Shown: in pieces, positions 16,733 to 24,961 of the stretch
Numbering within the stretch: position 1 is the stretch's first letter
How the letters are laid out: every line of letters starts with the position of its first letter
Assembly (NCBI GenBank): GCA_031373255.1
Contig: JANMMJ010000092.1
Location: 1 to 64,000 of the forward strand
Reading direction: 5' to 3'
Length of the DNA: 64,000 nucleotides
Origin: JANMMJ01 sp031373255
GTDB lineage: Bacteria; Pseudomonadota; Alphaproteobacteria; Rhizobiales; Aestuariivirgaceae
Notes under the pieces: model-generated
What the model saw: only the letters and a program-made list of their open reading frames with translations
Database searches by the model: none
What the model was told of the DNA's origin: nothing
Program-made: the position numbers and the translations under genes

Positions 16733-17170
16733 CTAAAATAGGTACTGATTCCCATGTATTTTCGCTCTATTGTGCAAGTGAGCATGATAGCCTGTTGCGG
16801 TGAACGTTTCGGCGTAGGCCGCAGGCGTCAGATACGTCAATGATGAGTGCGGGCGGCTGGTATTGTATTCATCAACCCACTTAGCGATGGCCTTTCTTGC
16901 GTGATCGAGGCTGAAAAACAGCGTCTCGTTCAGAATCTCGTCACGCATATTGCCGTCGAAGCTTTCGACATAACCATTCTGCATGGGCGTGTCCGGTGCG
17001 ATGTAATGCCAGTCGATCTTGTAGTCCTTGCACCATGCCAGGCCTGCCCCGGCGTTCAATAATGGTGGTGAGTTCGCGCGCCACTCTGCGGCCTGAGATT
17101 GATGTGTCGGGAATTGCACCCAGGCATTCGTGGGTCACGTCATCTGTGATGTTCAAGACCCGGAACCCTT
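16733..17170 (-). pseudogene. Broken IS3-family transposase (OrfB) remnant
   Basis: Two minus-strand frames together give the integrase-core end of an IS3-type OrfB. The first (about 17046-17168) reads GFRVLNITDDVT then TSISGRRVARELT up to ERRGRPGM. The second (about 16733-17050) continues AWCKDYKIDWHYIAP, NGYVESFDGNMRDE, NTSRPHSSL. The piece that normally joins them, which carries the second catalytic aspartate (the VSDNGTEFTSN region), is missing, and the loss shifts the frame. The N-terminus and OrfA are absent, so the element is dead. It abuts the truncated epimerase and marks the island's left edge. Confidence 0.85.
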
Positions 17171-17219
17171 ATTACGTAAAATTTAAACCAGACCGTAGCT
17201 TAATAGGAGGGCATTCTAT

Positions 17220-17264
17220 ATGATTAGTGATAACCGGTTATTGCGTAATCTGACAGATCGATGA
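17220..17264 (+). other. Possible 14-codon leader ORF before the first island gene
   Basis: An ATG at 17220 preceded by a strong TAGGAGGG ribosome site opens the frame MISDNRLLRNLTDR and stops eight bases before the TTG start of the next gene, which itself lacks a strong ribosome site. It contains the perfect palindrome ATAACCGGTTAT (17230-17241). It could be a leader for translational coupling or the truncated head of an older gene joined at the IS edge. Confidence 0.3.
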
Positions 17265-17271
17265 TGAGATC

Positions 17272-18525
17272 TTGAAAAGTAGCCTCTTGGAAAATAATCG
17301 AGATCATGCTGGAGGCGATAACCGATCAGCCGACGCAATCACAAGTTCACCCACAAGAGTTACGCTCACGCAGAGCATTTCAAGCCTGAACAAGGTTGTT
17401 GTTTATCTCGGTGACCTTGACGCCGAAGGCACCGAGGCCATTGACCGGCTGATCTCTCAGGGGTTGTTTACGCCTTTTCAGCGTCGCAGTTGGCTGGATG
17501 GCTGGCGGTCGCATGTAAATTCATCCGAGACGTCCAAGCAAGTCACGATAATCGGTTTTCAAGCGGAGGAACCGGTTATCGCTCTGCCGATGACTCTTGA
17601 ACGATCTTTGCTGTTCAAGATTTTGGCGTGGCGGGCTGACAAGCTGAATGATTACTGCGCACCATTGATCCGTCGCGGATTGCTCGATTCGCTCTCCCAC
17701 GAGGACATCCTCGGTTTGATGCGCGCCGGTGCGGACGCGATCGGTGGAGCAGATGTCATCTATCTGCAAAAACAGCCAATTCGCATCGGCGGAATGCCAA
17801 ATCCCTTTGTGAGCGCCAACGCTATTCCGCATCATGTCGGTGCACATTCGACGGTACTTTCGGCAAACTGGGAAACCTACTATCACAGCAAAAGAAGCAG
17901 CAAGAGCCGCCGCCGCCTGAAAGAAAAACTCTCGTCGCTTTCCAGGCGTGGCGCCGTGGAAATGCGGTTTGCGCAGACACCCTCGGAGGCAAAAGCGCTC
18001 GTCGGGATTGGCATTGACATGAAAGGCGAGCAACTCGGCAAATTGAGCCATTGGAACCCTTTCTCCGAACCGGGCGCCAAGCAGTTGATGATCGATTATT
18101 TCGGTAGCCGGGTAACCTCGGATACCTGGGTTGTGGCGCTTTTTGTCGACGCCAAGCCTGCTGCGATCTCATTTGGATTCAGGGATAGCGAGTCATGGCT
18201 ACTCTACCAGATCTCGATGACGGACGGAACGTTCGCCCCCTATTCTCCTGGCACCCACCTTCTGATGTACATCATGAAACACTGCTGCGAGCGCGGGGTG
18301 AAGACATTTGACTTGTCGCTGGGAGATGAACACTACAAGGACGATTGGTGCGAAACGTCATCCACCTTGATGAATGACGTCTTTGTTGTTTCCGCCCGCG
18401 GAATCATTGCAAGTAGACTTTCAAAAGCAAGATCGGCTATCAGGCGCGCAATCGCATCGAACGCAGCCGTTTATGACAGAGCGAAAGTCGTCAATGCCTG
18501 GCTGAAGCGCTTGAGGCGTGCATAA
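17272..18525 (+). CDS. BioF2-like / FemAB-fold acyltransferase (GNAT superfamily)
   Basis: A 417-residue protein of the BioF2-like acetyltransferase group (Acetyltransf_6 type) found in polysaccharide loci. Supporting segments are the N-terminal TPFQRRSWLDGWRSH (family F-Q-x-x-W-L pattern), HSKRSSKSRRRLKEKLSSL in the middle, and the acetyl-CoA fold end AISFGFRDSESWLLYQISM with GTHLLMYIMKHCCERGVKTFDLSLGD. It has no signal peptide. The TTG start at 17272 is the only reasonable one near the frame's beginning; it follows the small leader ORF. A second member of the same family follows at 18610. It probably transfers an acyl or aminoacyl group onto a sugar intermediate. Confidence 0.75.
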   Translation: MKSSLLENNRDHAGGDNRSADAITSSPTRVTLTQSISSLNKVVVYLGDLDAEGTEAIDRLISQGLFTPFQRRSWLDGWRSHVNSSETSKQVTIIGFQAEEPVIALPMTLERSLLFKILAWRADKLNDYCAPLIRRGLLDSLSHEDILGLMRAGADAIGGADVIYLQKQPIRIGGMPNPFVSANAIPHHVGAHSTVLSANWETYYHSKRSSKSRRRLKEKLSSLSRRGAVEMRFAQTPSEAKALVGIGIDMKGEQLGKLSHWNPFSEPGAKQLMIDYFGSRVTSDTWVVALFVDAKPAAISFGFRDSESWLLYQISMTDGTFAPYSPGTHLLMYIMKHCCERGVKTFDLSLGDEHYKDDWCETSSTLMNDVFVVSARGIIASRLSKARSAIRRAIASNAAVYDRAKVVNAWLKRLRRA

Positions 18526-18609
18526 TGAATACAGCCGGACCGGGCGGGTGTGTCGTAGATCATCGCAAGGCTGCTAGGGATTTCCATTTGGGACAATGGC
18601 ACTGCCGAA

Positions 18610-19737
18610 ATGATGGATAAGGAGGACGCGTTCAGGATCGTTTGGGTGGATCGCCCCGGACTTCCAGCACTCCTCCCCCATTGGATCGGCCTCGTTGAGC
18701 GGAATGCCGAAGACAACGTCTATTACGCACCACATTACGCAATACCCCTCCTTGAGACGGTTGCTAGCAACGTTGGTATCAGGATCCTGACCGTGTGGAG
18801 CGGTGAGATTCTGGTCGGCCTGTTTCCGATCACACCCAATTCACTTTCATTCCCAGGCCTCATTCCGGCAGGCCAGGCCTGGCAAACACTTTTTACGTTC
18901 AACTGCATGCCTCTGATCGATCGCCATGACCCCTTGAAGACGGCATCGGCCCTGATCAAAGGGCTTGCGGGCTTGCGTTCGGGAGAGTGGGTGATCCCGG
19001 AGATGAACGTTGATGGCCCCGTCTGGCGGGCCATGATCGAAGCTCTGGATGCGCAAGCGATGCCCTGGCTCATGCTCAATGAGTTCGACCGGGCCATGCT
19101 CACGGCGGAAGGAAGTTACGAAGACCACGTGCAGCGTCATCTCAGCTCGAAACGGCGCCGCGATCTGGCGCGAAACCGGCGGCGGCTGGAGGAGCGCGGA
19201 CAGGTATCGACCGAAACCCATCTTTCGGGAGAGAGCCTGGCCACGGCAGCCGAGGCTTTTCTGCGCATTGAGGAAGGCGGGTGGAAGGGCAAACGCGGCA
19301 CGGCGCTCGCCAGTCGTGACGATACGCGCCAGTTTGCGCTGAGGGCCTTCAACAGCGCGAACGACAACGACGTCCGCATTGATCTGCTTCTGGTGAATGG
19401 CACGCCGATCGCTGCCGGCGTCATTGTCTTTGCCGGCGGGACGGGCTTCACAATCAAGAATGCCTATGATGAGGCATATGCGGGCTACAGCGCGGGCCTA
19501 TTGCTGGAGATGGAGGTCCTGCGCAGTCTCCTGACCGGGAAGTGGGCCGAGAAACTCGATTCAGCAACGAATGGAGCGCATGTAATCGATGGCCTCTGGC
19601 CAAGGCGAAGAAGGGTCGCCGATCTGGTGTTTTCATCTGCCTCAGCTAGGGGCCGGGCAGGACTCGCCGCTTACCGCCGTGCGTCGTCGATCAGGAACTG
19701 GACGAGATCAGGCCTCAAGAAACTGTTGAAGAGGTAA
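18610..19737 (+). CDS. Second BioF2-like acyltransferase
   Basis: A 375-residue relative of the preceding protein. It shares the layout: an N-terminal half with YYAPHYAIPLLETV, a basic central motif (QRHLSSKRRRDLARNRRRLEERG region), then the acyl-CoA domain with FLRIEEGGWKGKRGTAL, DLLLVNGTPIAAGVIVFAG, FTIKNAYDEAYAGYSAGLLLEMEVL and LDSATNGAHVIDGLWP. The basic helix and the E-x-G-W-K-G motif are characteristic of CelD/BioF2-like proteins. It lies 84 bases after the first acyltransferase on the same strand. Two non-identical copies suggest two acceptors or a heteromer. Confidence 0.75.
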   Translation: MMDKEDAFRIVWVDRPGLPALLPHWIGLVERNAEDNVYYAPHYAIPLLETVASNVGIRILTVWSGEILVGLFPITPNSLSFPGLIPAGQAWQTLFTFNCMPLIDRHDPLKTASALIKGLAGLRSGEWVIPEMNVDGPVWRAMIEALDAQAMPWLMLNEFDRAMLTAEGSYEDHVQRHLSSKRRRDLARNRRRLEERGQVSTETHLSGESLATAAEAFLRIEEGGWKGKRGTALASRDDTRQFALRAFNSANDNDVRIDLLLVNGTPIAAGVIVFAGGTGFTIKNAYDEAYAGYSAGLLLEMEVLRSLLTGKWAEKLDSATNGAHVIDGLWPRRRRVADLVFSSASARGRAGLAAYRRASSIRNWTRSGLKKLLKR

Positions 19738-19805
19738 CGGCCCGGAAGCTGAAGTCAATTCCAGCGATCCGCTTACCCATCGCAGACAAGGCAATCTGCG
19801 TTTCT

Positions 19806-21860
19806 TCAGACCAGGAGTATATCGGCATAGGTCATGACAGCTCCCGGCTGAAGGTCGGCGATCATTACCGCTGCGGCGGAGCCGGAACCGTCATGATCGT
19901 ACCAGAGCGTCGTGTCCGTGGTGCGGAAGATGAAATAGTCGTTGGAATCCCGCGCCAGGTTTGTGCTTTGGGACCGAAACTGGCTGGACATCAGAGTTCC
20001 GGCCGGGAGCGAACCGAAGGCGGAGCCTCTGAACTGGAACGCGTCGTCGGCCGCCGAAAAATCAAGGATGAAATCGCGCCGTTCGTCGAGAGACTCATAT
20101 TGGAACCTGTCCTTCCCGCCGCCGCCCGCGAGTGTGTCGGCGCCTGTGCCACCCTGGAGCACATCGTCCCCACCAAGTCCTCTCAGTATGTCGTTGCCGC
20201 CGCCGCCGAACACCTTGTTCGCAACACCATTGCCGGTGAAGTCGTCGATTCCCATCGCTCCGAAATAGTCAGTGTCGGTCGACAGCCCCGGATCGGTCCG
20301 GGCATCGAAGCGAATGACAAGTTTGGGGAAATAGGCAGGTGCAACGGCATCGCCGCTGCCATCCGCAATCAATGTCGCGGTGGTGTTATCGCTGAAATTT
20401 GCATTCAGAAGCGTCGCCTTCGTGCCAAACTGGATATGCAGTTGGGGAAGCAGCGACACGCCGTCGTAGCTCCCGGAGTCGCCGGACTTGGCGATGATCT
20501 GGCCGGCCTCGACCCGTGTATTGACCGTGACCGTGGCGGAGAGTGCGGTGAGATGTGCATAAGTCGCGTAAACCCCATTGTCATGGAGTATGGTCACAAC
20601 GTTCCCATATCCCCGGAATGCACCCGTGAGGTTGTCGCGCACCGCCATGACAACGCCGCCATGGACAGCGTGAACGTCCGTAAGCGATGGGGCGAGGAAA
20701 TCGTAGGCCCACTGCCGCGGGCCGTCGGGCACGTGGCTGTCATCGTTGTCCCGGTTGCCTTGTGCGATACTGTTTATCCCCGTGGCAGGATAGATTGACA
20801 GAGCCACCGGCGCCGCGGGCGGCGGCGGCGCATCGTTGTCTTCGATTGTAAAGACCGACTTGGCAAGATACGTGCTGACAGGATCACCGGTGTTGCGCTG
20901 GACGATGATACCGAATGACTCGGCGCTTTCCACCACGCTGTCCTCGTTGATGGTCAGTGTCACTGTTTGCGAGGTTTGTCCCGCGGCGAAAGAAACGGCC
21001 CTGTCCAGCAGGCCGCCGTAATCGCCACTATTGGCAAAACCCTGGTCGGGCGTTGTGCTGACATAGACCGTCTCGGCAACCGTCGCGGAAGAGCGTGTGA
21101 CCGTAAAGGTCACAGTGCCCGCGCCTTCATTCACCCTGGCGGCGCCCGGCGTGACCGCATACACGGTTGCGGATGGCGTATCGTTGTCCTGGATAGTGAA
21201 AGTGGATTTGGCAAGATAGGTTCCAGCGGGGTCGCTGGCGTTTCTTTGCAGGACGAGGCCGAAGGACTCGTTGTTTTCCACAACGCTGTCGTCGTTGATC
21301 GAGAGTGTCACCGTTTGGGTACTTTGCCCGGACGCAAAGTTGATTTGCTGATTGAGAAGCCCGGAATAGTCTCCGCTATTGGAAAATCCCTGGTCCGGAG
21401 TTGTGCTGGCATACAAGGTTTCGGCGGTCGCGGAGCTTGACCGTGTGACAGTGAAAGTGACGGTGCCCGCGCCTTCGTTGACCAGGGCCGCGCTTGGGGT
21501 GAGCGAATAGGTGATGGGCGGCGCGTCGTTGTCCTGGATGGTGAATGTCGACTTGGCGAGAAAAACGCTGGCGGGATCACTGGCATTCTGCTGCAATATG
21601 ATGCCGAAGGTTTCGTTACTTTCGATGACGCTGTCGTCGTTGATCGAGAGCGTTACCGTTTGGCTGGACTGTCCGATCGCGAAGACCAGGGGCAAATTGA
21701 GAAGCCCGGAGTAATCGCCATTGTTCGTGAAGCCCTGATCCGGTGTCGTGCTGACATAAAGCGTCTCGGCGGCAGTGGAAACCGAGCGTGTAATCGTGAA
21801 CGTGAGAGTTCCCGCCCCCTCGCCGGTAGAAATGGAACCCGGCGTAATCGTATAGGCCAT
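19806..21860 (-). CDS. Calx-beta / M23-like / RTX calcium-binding secreted protein
   Basis: This 684-residue protein has a clear mosaic. Three Calx-beta domains occupy about residues 1-113, 117-228 and 232-343, each ending in F-T-I-x-D-N-D. A LytM/M23 peptidase-like domain spans about 360-480 (YGNVVTILHDNGVYATYAHL, then QLHIQFG). RTX repeats follow at 551-585 (GGGGNDILRGLGGDDVLQGG and neighbours), and a C-terminal region of roughly 100 residues is typical of type I secreted proteins. There is no N-terminal signal peptide, which fits type I export, though no T1SS genes are nearby. Metal ligands look degraded: Q383 stands where the first zinc histidine is expected (D387 kept), and Q473 replaces the first His of the H-x-H motif (H475 kept). 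It may bind rather than cut peptidoglycan or glycan. Confidence 0.85.
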   Translation of the reverse strand: MAYTITPGSISTGEGAGTLTFTITRSVSTAAETLYVSTTPDQGFTNNGDYSGLLNLPLVFAIGQSSQTVTLSINDDSVIESNETFGIILQQNASDPASVFLAKSTFTIQDNDAPPITYSLTPSAALVNEGAGTVTFTVTRSSSATAETLYASTTPDQGFSNSGDYSGLLNQQINFASGQSTQTVTLSINDDSVVENNESFGLVLQRNASDPAGTYLAKSTFTIQDNDTPSATVYAVTPGAARVNEGAGTVTFTVTRSSATVAETVYVSTTPDQGFANSGDYGGLLDRAVSFAAGQTSQTVTLTINEDSVVESAESFGIIVQRNTGDPVSTYLAKSVFTIEDNDAPPPPAAPVALSIYPATGINSIAQGNRDNDDSHVPDGPRQWAYDFLAPSLTDVHAVHGGVVMAVRDNLTGAFRGYGNVVTILHDNGVYATYAHLTALSATVTVNTRVEAGQIIAKSGDSGSYDGVSLLPQLHIQFGTKATLLNANFSDNTTATLIADGSGDAVAPAYFPKLVIRFDARTDPGLSTDTDYFGAMGIDDFTGNGVANKVFGGGGNDILRGLGGDDVLQGGTGADTLAGGGGKDRFQYESLDERRDFILDFSAADDAFQFRGSAFGSLPAGTLMSSQFRSQSTNLARDSNDYFIFRTTDTTLWYDHDGSGSAAAVMIADLQPGAVMTYADILLV

Positions 21861-21971
21861 TGCTTCTCCTCAACGCTCACTAACAAATGCAACTTCCAGT
21901 CCAGTTCGACTTAAGAGAGTTCATTGAATCCAGTCAAGGTTAACCTGTGGCAGCTTTAATCGGCCTTCTAT

Positions 21972-21996
21972 TGCGGCTGAACTCCGTTCAGCCGCA
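21972..21996. terminator. Strong hairpin in the gap before the RTX gene
   Basis: TGCGGCTGAAC, loop TCC, GTTCAGCCGCA forms a perfect 11-bp stem. It is in the 263-base gap between the fusion kinase gene (ending at 22124) and the RTX gene start (21860), both on the minus strand. It lacks a T-run on either side, so terminator activity is uncertain; it could separate the two transcripts. The rest of the gap shows no gene. Confidence 0.4.
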
Positions 21997-22123
21997 CGCG
22001 CAGTGGCCGAGGGGCGTGTTTTTCCGGCCGGTTGAAGGAAAAAGCATGAGGACCCTGGGCGCCCGCCGGCTTCCGAACCGGCATCTCGGGGACGTGCACC
22101 AGGCCCAATCAGGTGGTCATGAG

Positions 22124-23461
22124 CTATTGTCTGGCGAAGATTATCTCCATGACGTGGTGCATCACGCGTTCGCGCGATTGCGCCGCATCGATCACGTGTC
22201 CGTTCTTTTGCTGACGAACGAGCGCAAGATATTCCCGGCATTGTCGCCTGGTTTCGTCCAGCGTGAGTTCCTGCTTGCGGGCCTGCAAAACCTCTGGCGG
22301 CGCATTCAGAAGAATGATCGCATCCGGCTTCGGCATCAGCCGCCAGATGAACTTTAGGAGCCATCTCGGTCCGCCGTAGCGATAACGAACGGGATCGACC
22401 AGAATGTCGACGAAATGCCGGTCATTGAGCACAAGCGTCGAGCGTGCTTTTGCCCAACGCAGGCTGACGTATCCCGAGAGATTGTAAGCCATCCAGAAGA
22501 AGGCGCGCAAAACGGATACGCCATATGAGCGTGGCGCCAAAGCGTGCGGCGTGTCGGTATTTACGGGTCCCTTCCGCCAGAGTTTGTAAATTGGCGGTGC
22601 AAATCCAAGCGTATGCACATGTGCAAATGGACCGACCATGGTGTTTTCAAGCTTGTCAATAACCGAAGATTTGCCTGCACCGTCCGGCCCCAGCAGCACC
22701 AGATGGAATCCCCGGGGACTGACGAAGCGTTTGACCCGCCCCGCCAGCCTGGCGAGTCCGCCTTGAATTGCCCCCAACGGTTTTTTGGTGATGAACTGCC
22801 ATGCGAGTGCACGGTGTAGCACTTGCAGATTCTGTTGCACTGGGCTCCAGTTCCCTGACTCCGCCGCACGGCAGAACTGATCGGTGACTTTCGCGGGCCA
22901 AAAAATGAGAAGTTGCGCGCGGCATTCTTCCGGAGAATGCCTGTAGAGTTCGGTCAGGCGGGTGGCGCGTTTCTCATCGAGGAGATTCTTGGAAATGGAG
23001 CTTGCGAGATAGAAATCAAACTCATGAGCGGTGGAAGGTATCCAGAAATTCTTGAACTTCTTTCGGTTGCGCAAGACCGGCTTGCCTTCCAGATATACCA
23101 CGCTCTCGATTTCGCAGTGCCACACAAAGTCAAATGTTAGGAGCTCGAGAGGGTCCGTGTCCTGTCCGCACAGCAAAGTGAAGTATTTGCCGCTCCGGCG
23201 CACAACACGGGCCCCCACTCCGCTCCGGTTGTTATCGAATAGCGTCGAAAGCCGCCCGGCAGACACCTCTTCAGGAACGAGAATGTCAACGTCTGACCCG
23301 ATTTCATCCGGGAATCCTTGATAGCCGCGCAAGACGCAAAACGGTATGCCTTCCTGCTCGAGTAAATTGAAGATGGCCGCGAGTGTAAGTCCGCGCGGCC
23401 GCGATTTTGGTTCGATAAGCAGGCTGTCTTCACTTTTTTGTACTTTTGGCCTGTTTGTCAA
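22124..23461 (-). CDS. Nucleotidyltransferase-like / thymidylate-kinase-like fusion protein
   Basis: A 445-residue protein with two parts. The N-terminal part (about residues 25-200) has FCVLRGYQGFP and GSDVDIL (55-61), a minimal nucleotidyltransferase signature. The C-terminal part (about 250-445) begins with a Walker A loop GPDGAGKS (258-265) in the TMK-like arrangement and contains VLNDRHFVDILVDPVRYRY, as in thymidylate-kinase-like P-loop proteins. I chose the TTG at 23461, seven bases after AGGAGA, over an upstream start that overlaps the flippase gene further. It still overlaps the flippase gene by 32 bases, so the two are coupled. Such fusions occur in surface-polysaccharide loci; the phosphorylated substrate is unknown. 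Confidence 0.75.
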   Translation of the reverse strand: MTNRPKVQKSEDSLLIEPKSRPRGLTLAAIFNLLEQEGIPFCVLRGYQGFPDEIGSDVDILVPEEVSAGRLSTLFDNNRSGVGARVVRRSGKYFTLLCGQDTDPLELLTFDFVWHCEIESVVYLEGKPVLRNRKKFKNFWIPSTAHEFDFYLASSISKNLLDEKRATRLTELYRHSPEECRAQLLIFWPAKVTDQFCRAAESGNWSPVQQNLQVLHRALAWQFITKKPLGAIQGGLARLAGRVKRFVSPRGFHLVLLGPDGAGKSSVIDKLENTMVGPFAHVHTLGFAPPIYKLWRKGPVNTDTPHALAPRSYGVSVLRAFFWMAYNLSGYVSLRWAKARSTLVLNDRHFVDILVDPVRYRYGGPRWLLKFIWRLMPKPDAIILLNAPPEVLQARKQELTLDETRRQCREYLALVRQQKNGHVIDAAQSRERVMHHVMEIIFARQ

Positions 23462-24770
23462 TTCCGTCTCCTGAACGTAAAAAGTAAAACCAGCGGCCGG
23501 CAGCCCCAAGGGATTCGGTTATCAAGATGCCCCACGCAGCACCGGTCAGCCCCCAAAGGCTGATGAATAACCAGGTGACCAATGAGCCTAACAAGCACGT
23601 TGCAACTGCGATGCCCGCGATGGCAGGGCCACGTTCGGTACTCTGCAGAGCAATGGCTGCGGGTCCCCCAAAGGCACCTATCGCTCCGGCGACTGAAGCA
23701 ACGGCGAGTATGGTCAGCACGTTGCCTTGGTTGGCATAGGCCTCGCCCGAATACAGCAGAGACATGATAGTTTCGCCGGCAAAGAAAATGAATACGGCAA
23801 AGACCATCATCATGCCACCAAGAAGCATCGAATCACGCATCACCTGACGCCTGAGTCCTTGCGAACCTTGGTCTCTCAAAGTCCGCACGGACTTCGGTGT
23901 CAGCAAGTTGAAAAAACCGAAGAGAAATGGATTGGCGAGAGCCACGATGCTCAGGCATGCAGCATATGTGCCGGTAGCTGACGCGCCAAGCACGAAGAGG
24001 CAAAGCCAGTGAGCCGCGTAGCCCTGCGACTGCATGGCAAGTTGACTGGATAAAAGCCATTTTCCCAAACCCAAACTCTGCCAGAAGGTCTTTTTCAATG
24101 CATCAAAACTGTACTTGAAGGCCCGCCGCCGCCGTATGAACCACAATGTTCCGCTTAGCCCCGCTCCACATCCTATTGTTATCATTGCCGTTTGAGCCGT
24201 GAGCTTGCCCGACCATCCCAGATAGAACATGGGAATAAGAGTCGCGATCGCAGCTGCCAGGTCAACCGCAAAGGCCCGATACATTTTCATGTTCGCAAAT
24301 GAATACCGCCGGCCAAACTCGCGAAACAGGGCAAACGGAGCGACGAACGCGATAATCAGTGCCAATGACTGGCTTGCTGGGTCAACTTCCCAAAATCCGA
24401 AAACGATCGAGACACAGACAGCGCCAATTGCCGCGAACAGCGCCAGCACAGCGCTAAGCAGCAGAGCGCTAAAGCCATGTTCTTCCGGTGTGCCCGGGGG
24501 CTTGAAAAGCTGAACGGAGTATGGCCTCGTGATGAGGGAATCCTGCACAGTCAGCAGCATGACGAGAATGGAATTGCCGATCGCATAGATGCCAAGCTGG
24601 CTTGCATCGGCAGACCGCGCGATGATGATCATTGTCGCAAAACTGGTCACGCTGACGACCGCTTGATCGCCTAAGCCCCAGATCTGGTTTTTTGACTTCA
24701 GCCAATTGAATACCCTGATCACTCGCCCCAGCAAACTCGCCGGTTGGTCGGTCATGTTCGGAAGGTCCAC
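23430..24770 (-). CDS. Polysaccharide/oligosaccharide flippase-like membrane protein
   Basis: The 446-residue protein is strongly hydrophobic with about twelve predicted membrane segments, and it matches the Wzx/MATE-like flippase type. It begins with a loop and first helix containing QAVVSVTSFATMIIIARSAD, the classical position for these exporters, and has long internal hydrophobic pairs. Flippases of this class move lipid-linked sugar units across the inner membrane. The GTG at 24770 follows TAAGGA; an ATG five codons later is equally possible. It overlaps the fusion kinase gene. No polymerase gene (Wzy) is visible nearby. Confidence 0.82.
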   Translation of the reverse strand: MDLPNMTDQPASLLGRVIRVFNWLKSKNQIWGLGDQAVVSVTSFATMIIIARSADASQLGIYAIGNSILVMLLTVQDSLITRPYSVQLFKPPGTPEEHGFSALLLSAVLALFAAIGAVCVSIVFGFWEVDPASQSLALIIAFVAPFALFREFGRRYSFANMKMYRAFAVDLAAAIATLIPMFYLGWSGKLTAQTAMITIGCGAGLSGTLWFIRRRRAFKYSFDALKKTFWQSLGLGKWLLSSQLAMQSQGYAAHWLCLFVLGASATGTYAACLSIVALANPFLFGFFNLLTPKSVRTLRDQGSQGLRRQVMRDSMLLGGMMMVFAVFIFFAGETIMSLLYSGEAYANQGNVLTILAVASVAGAIGAFGGPAAIALQSTERGPAIAGIAVATCLLGSLVTWLFISLWGLTGAAWGILITESLGAAGRWFYFLRSGDGIDKQAKSTKK

Positions 24771-24884
24771 CGGGCGTTCGTCCTTACGGGAGTGGTTATG
24801 GCCAGCACAGGGCTAACGTAGAATTCATCAATAACCTCTATCCCAATAAGTCCTTAACTACGCATTTTTCTTCTGCTCAACGGA

Positions 24885-24900
24885 AACCGGTTTTCCGGTT
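24885..24900. promoter_or_regulatory. Small hairpin in the divergent flippase/ATP-grasp promoter region
   Basis: AACCGG, TTTT, CCGGTT forms a 6-bp stem followed by ATTTT on the plus strand, upstream of the ATP-grasp gene. It might be a short attenuator or an operator. The same AACCGGTT core occurs as a palindrome at 17230-17241, at the other end of the island. Confidence 0.3.
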
Positions 24901-24961
24901 ATTTTGGCGAGGCAGAGAATGAACAAAATTGTTGCAGTCGCCGTGGGTGGCAGTCAGGACA

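Noticed and set aside
20820..21860. Possible CRISPR-like repeats
   Set aside because: The periodicity is about 345 bases and follows the three Calx-beta domains; there are no short repeats with spacers.
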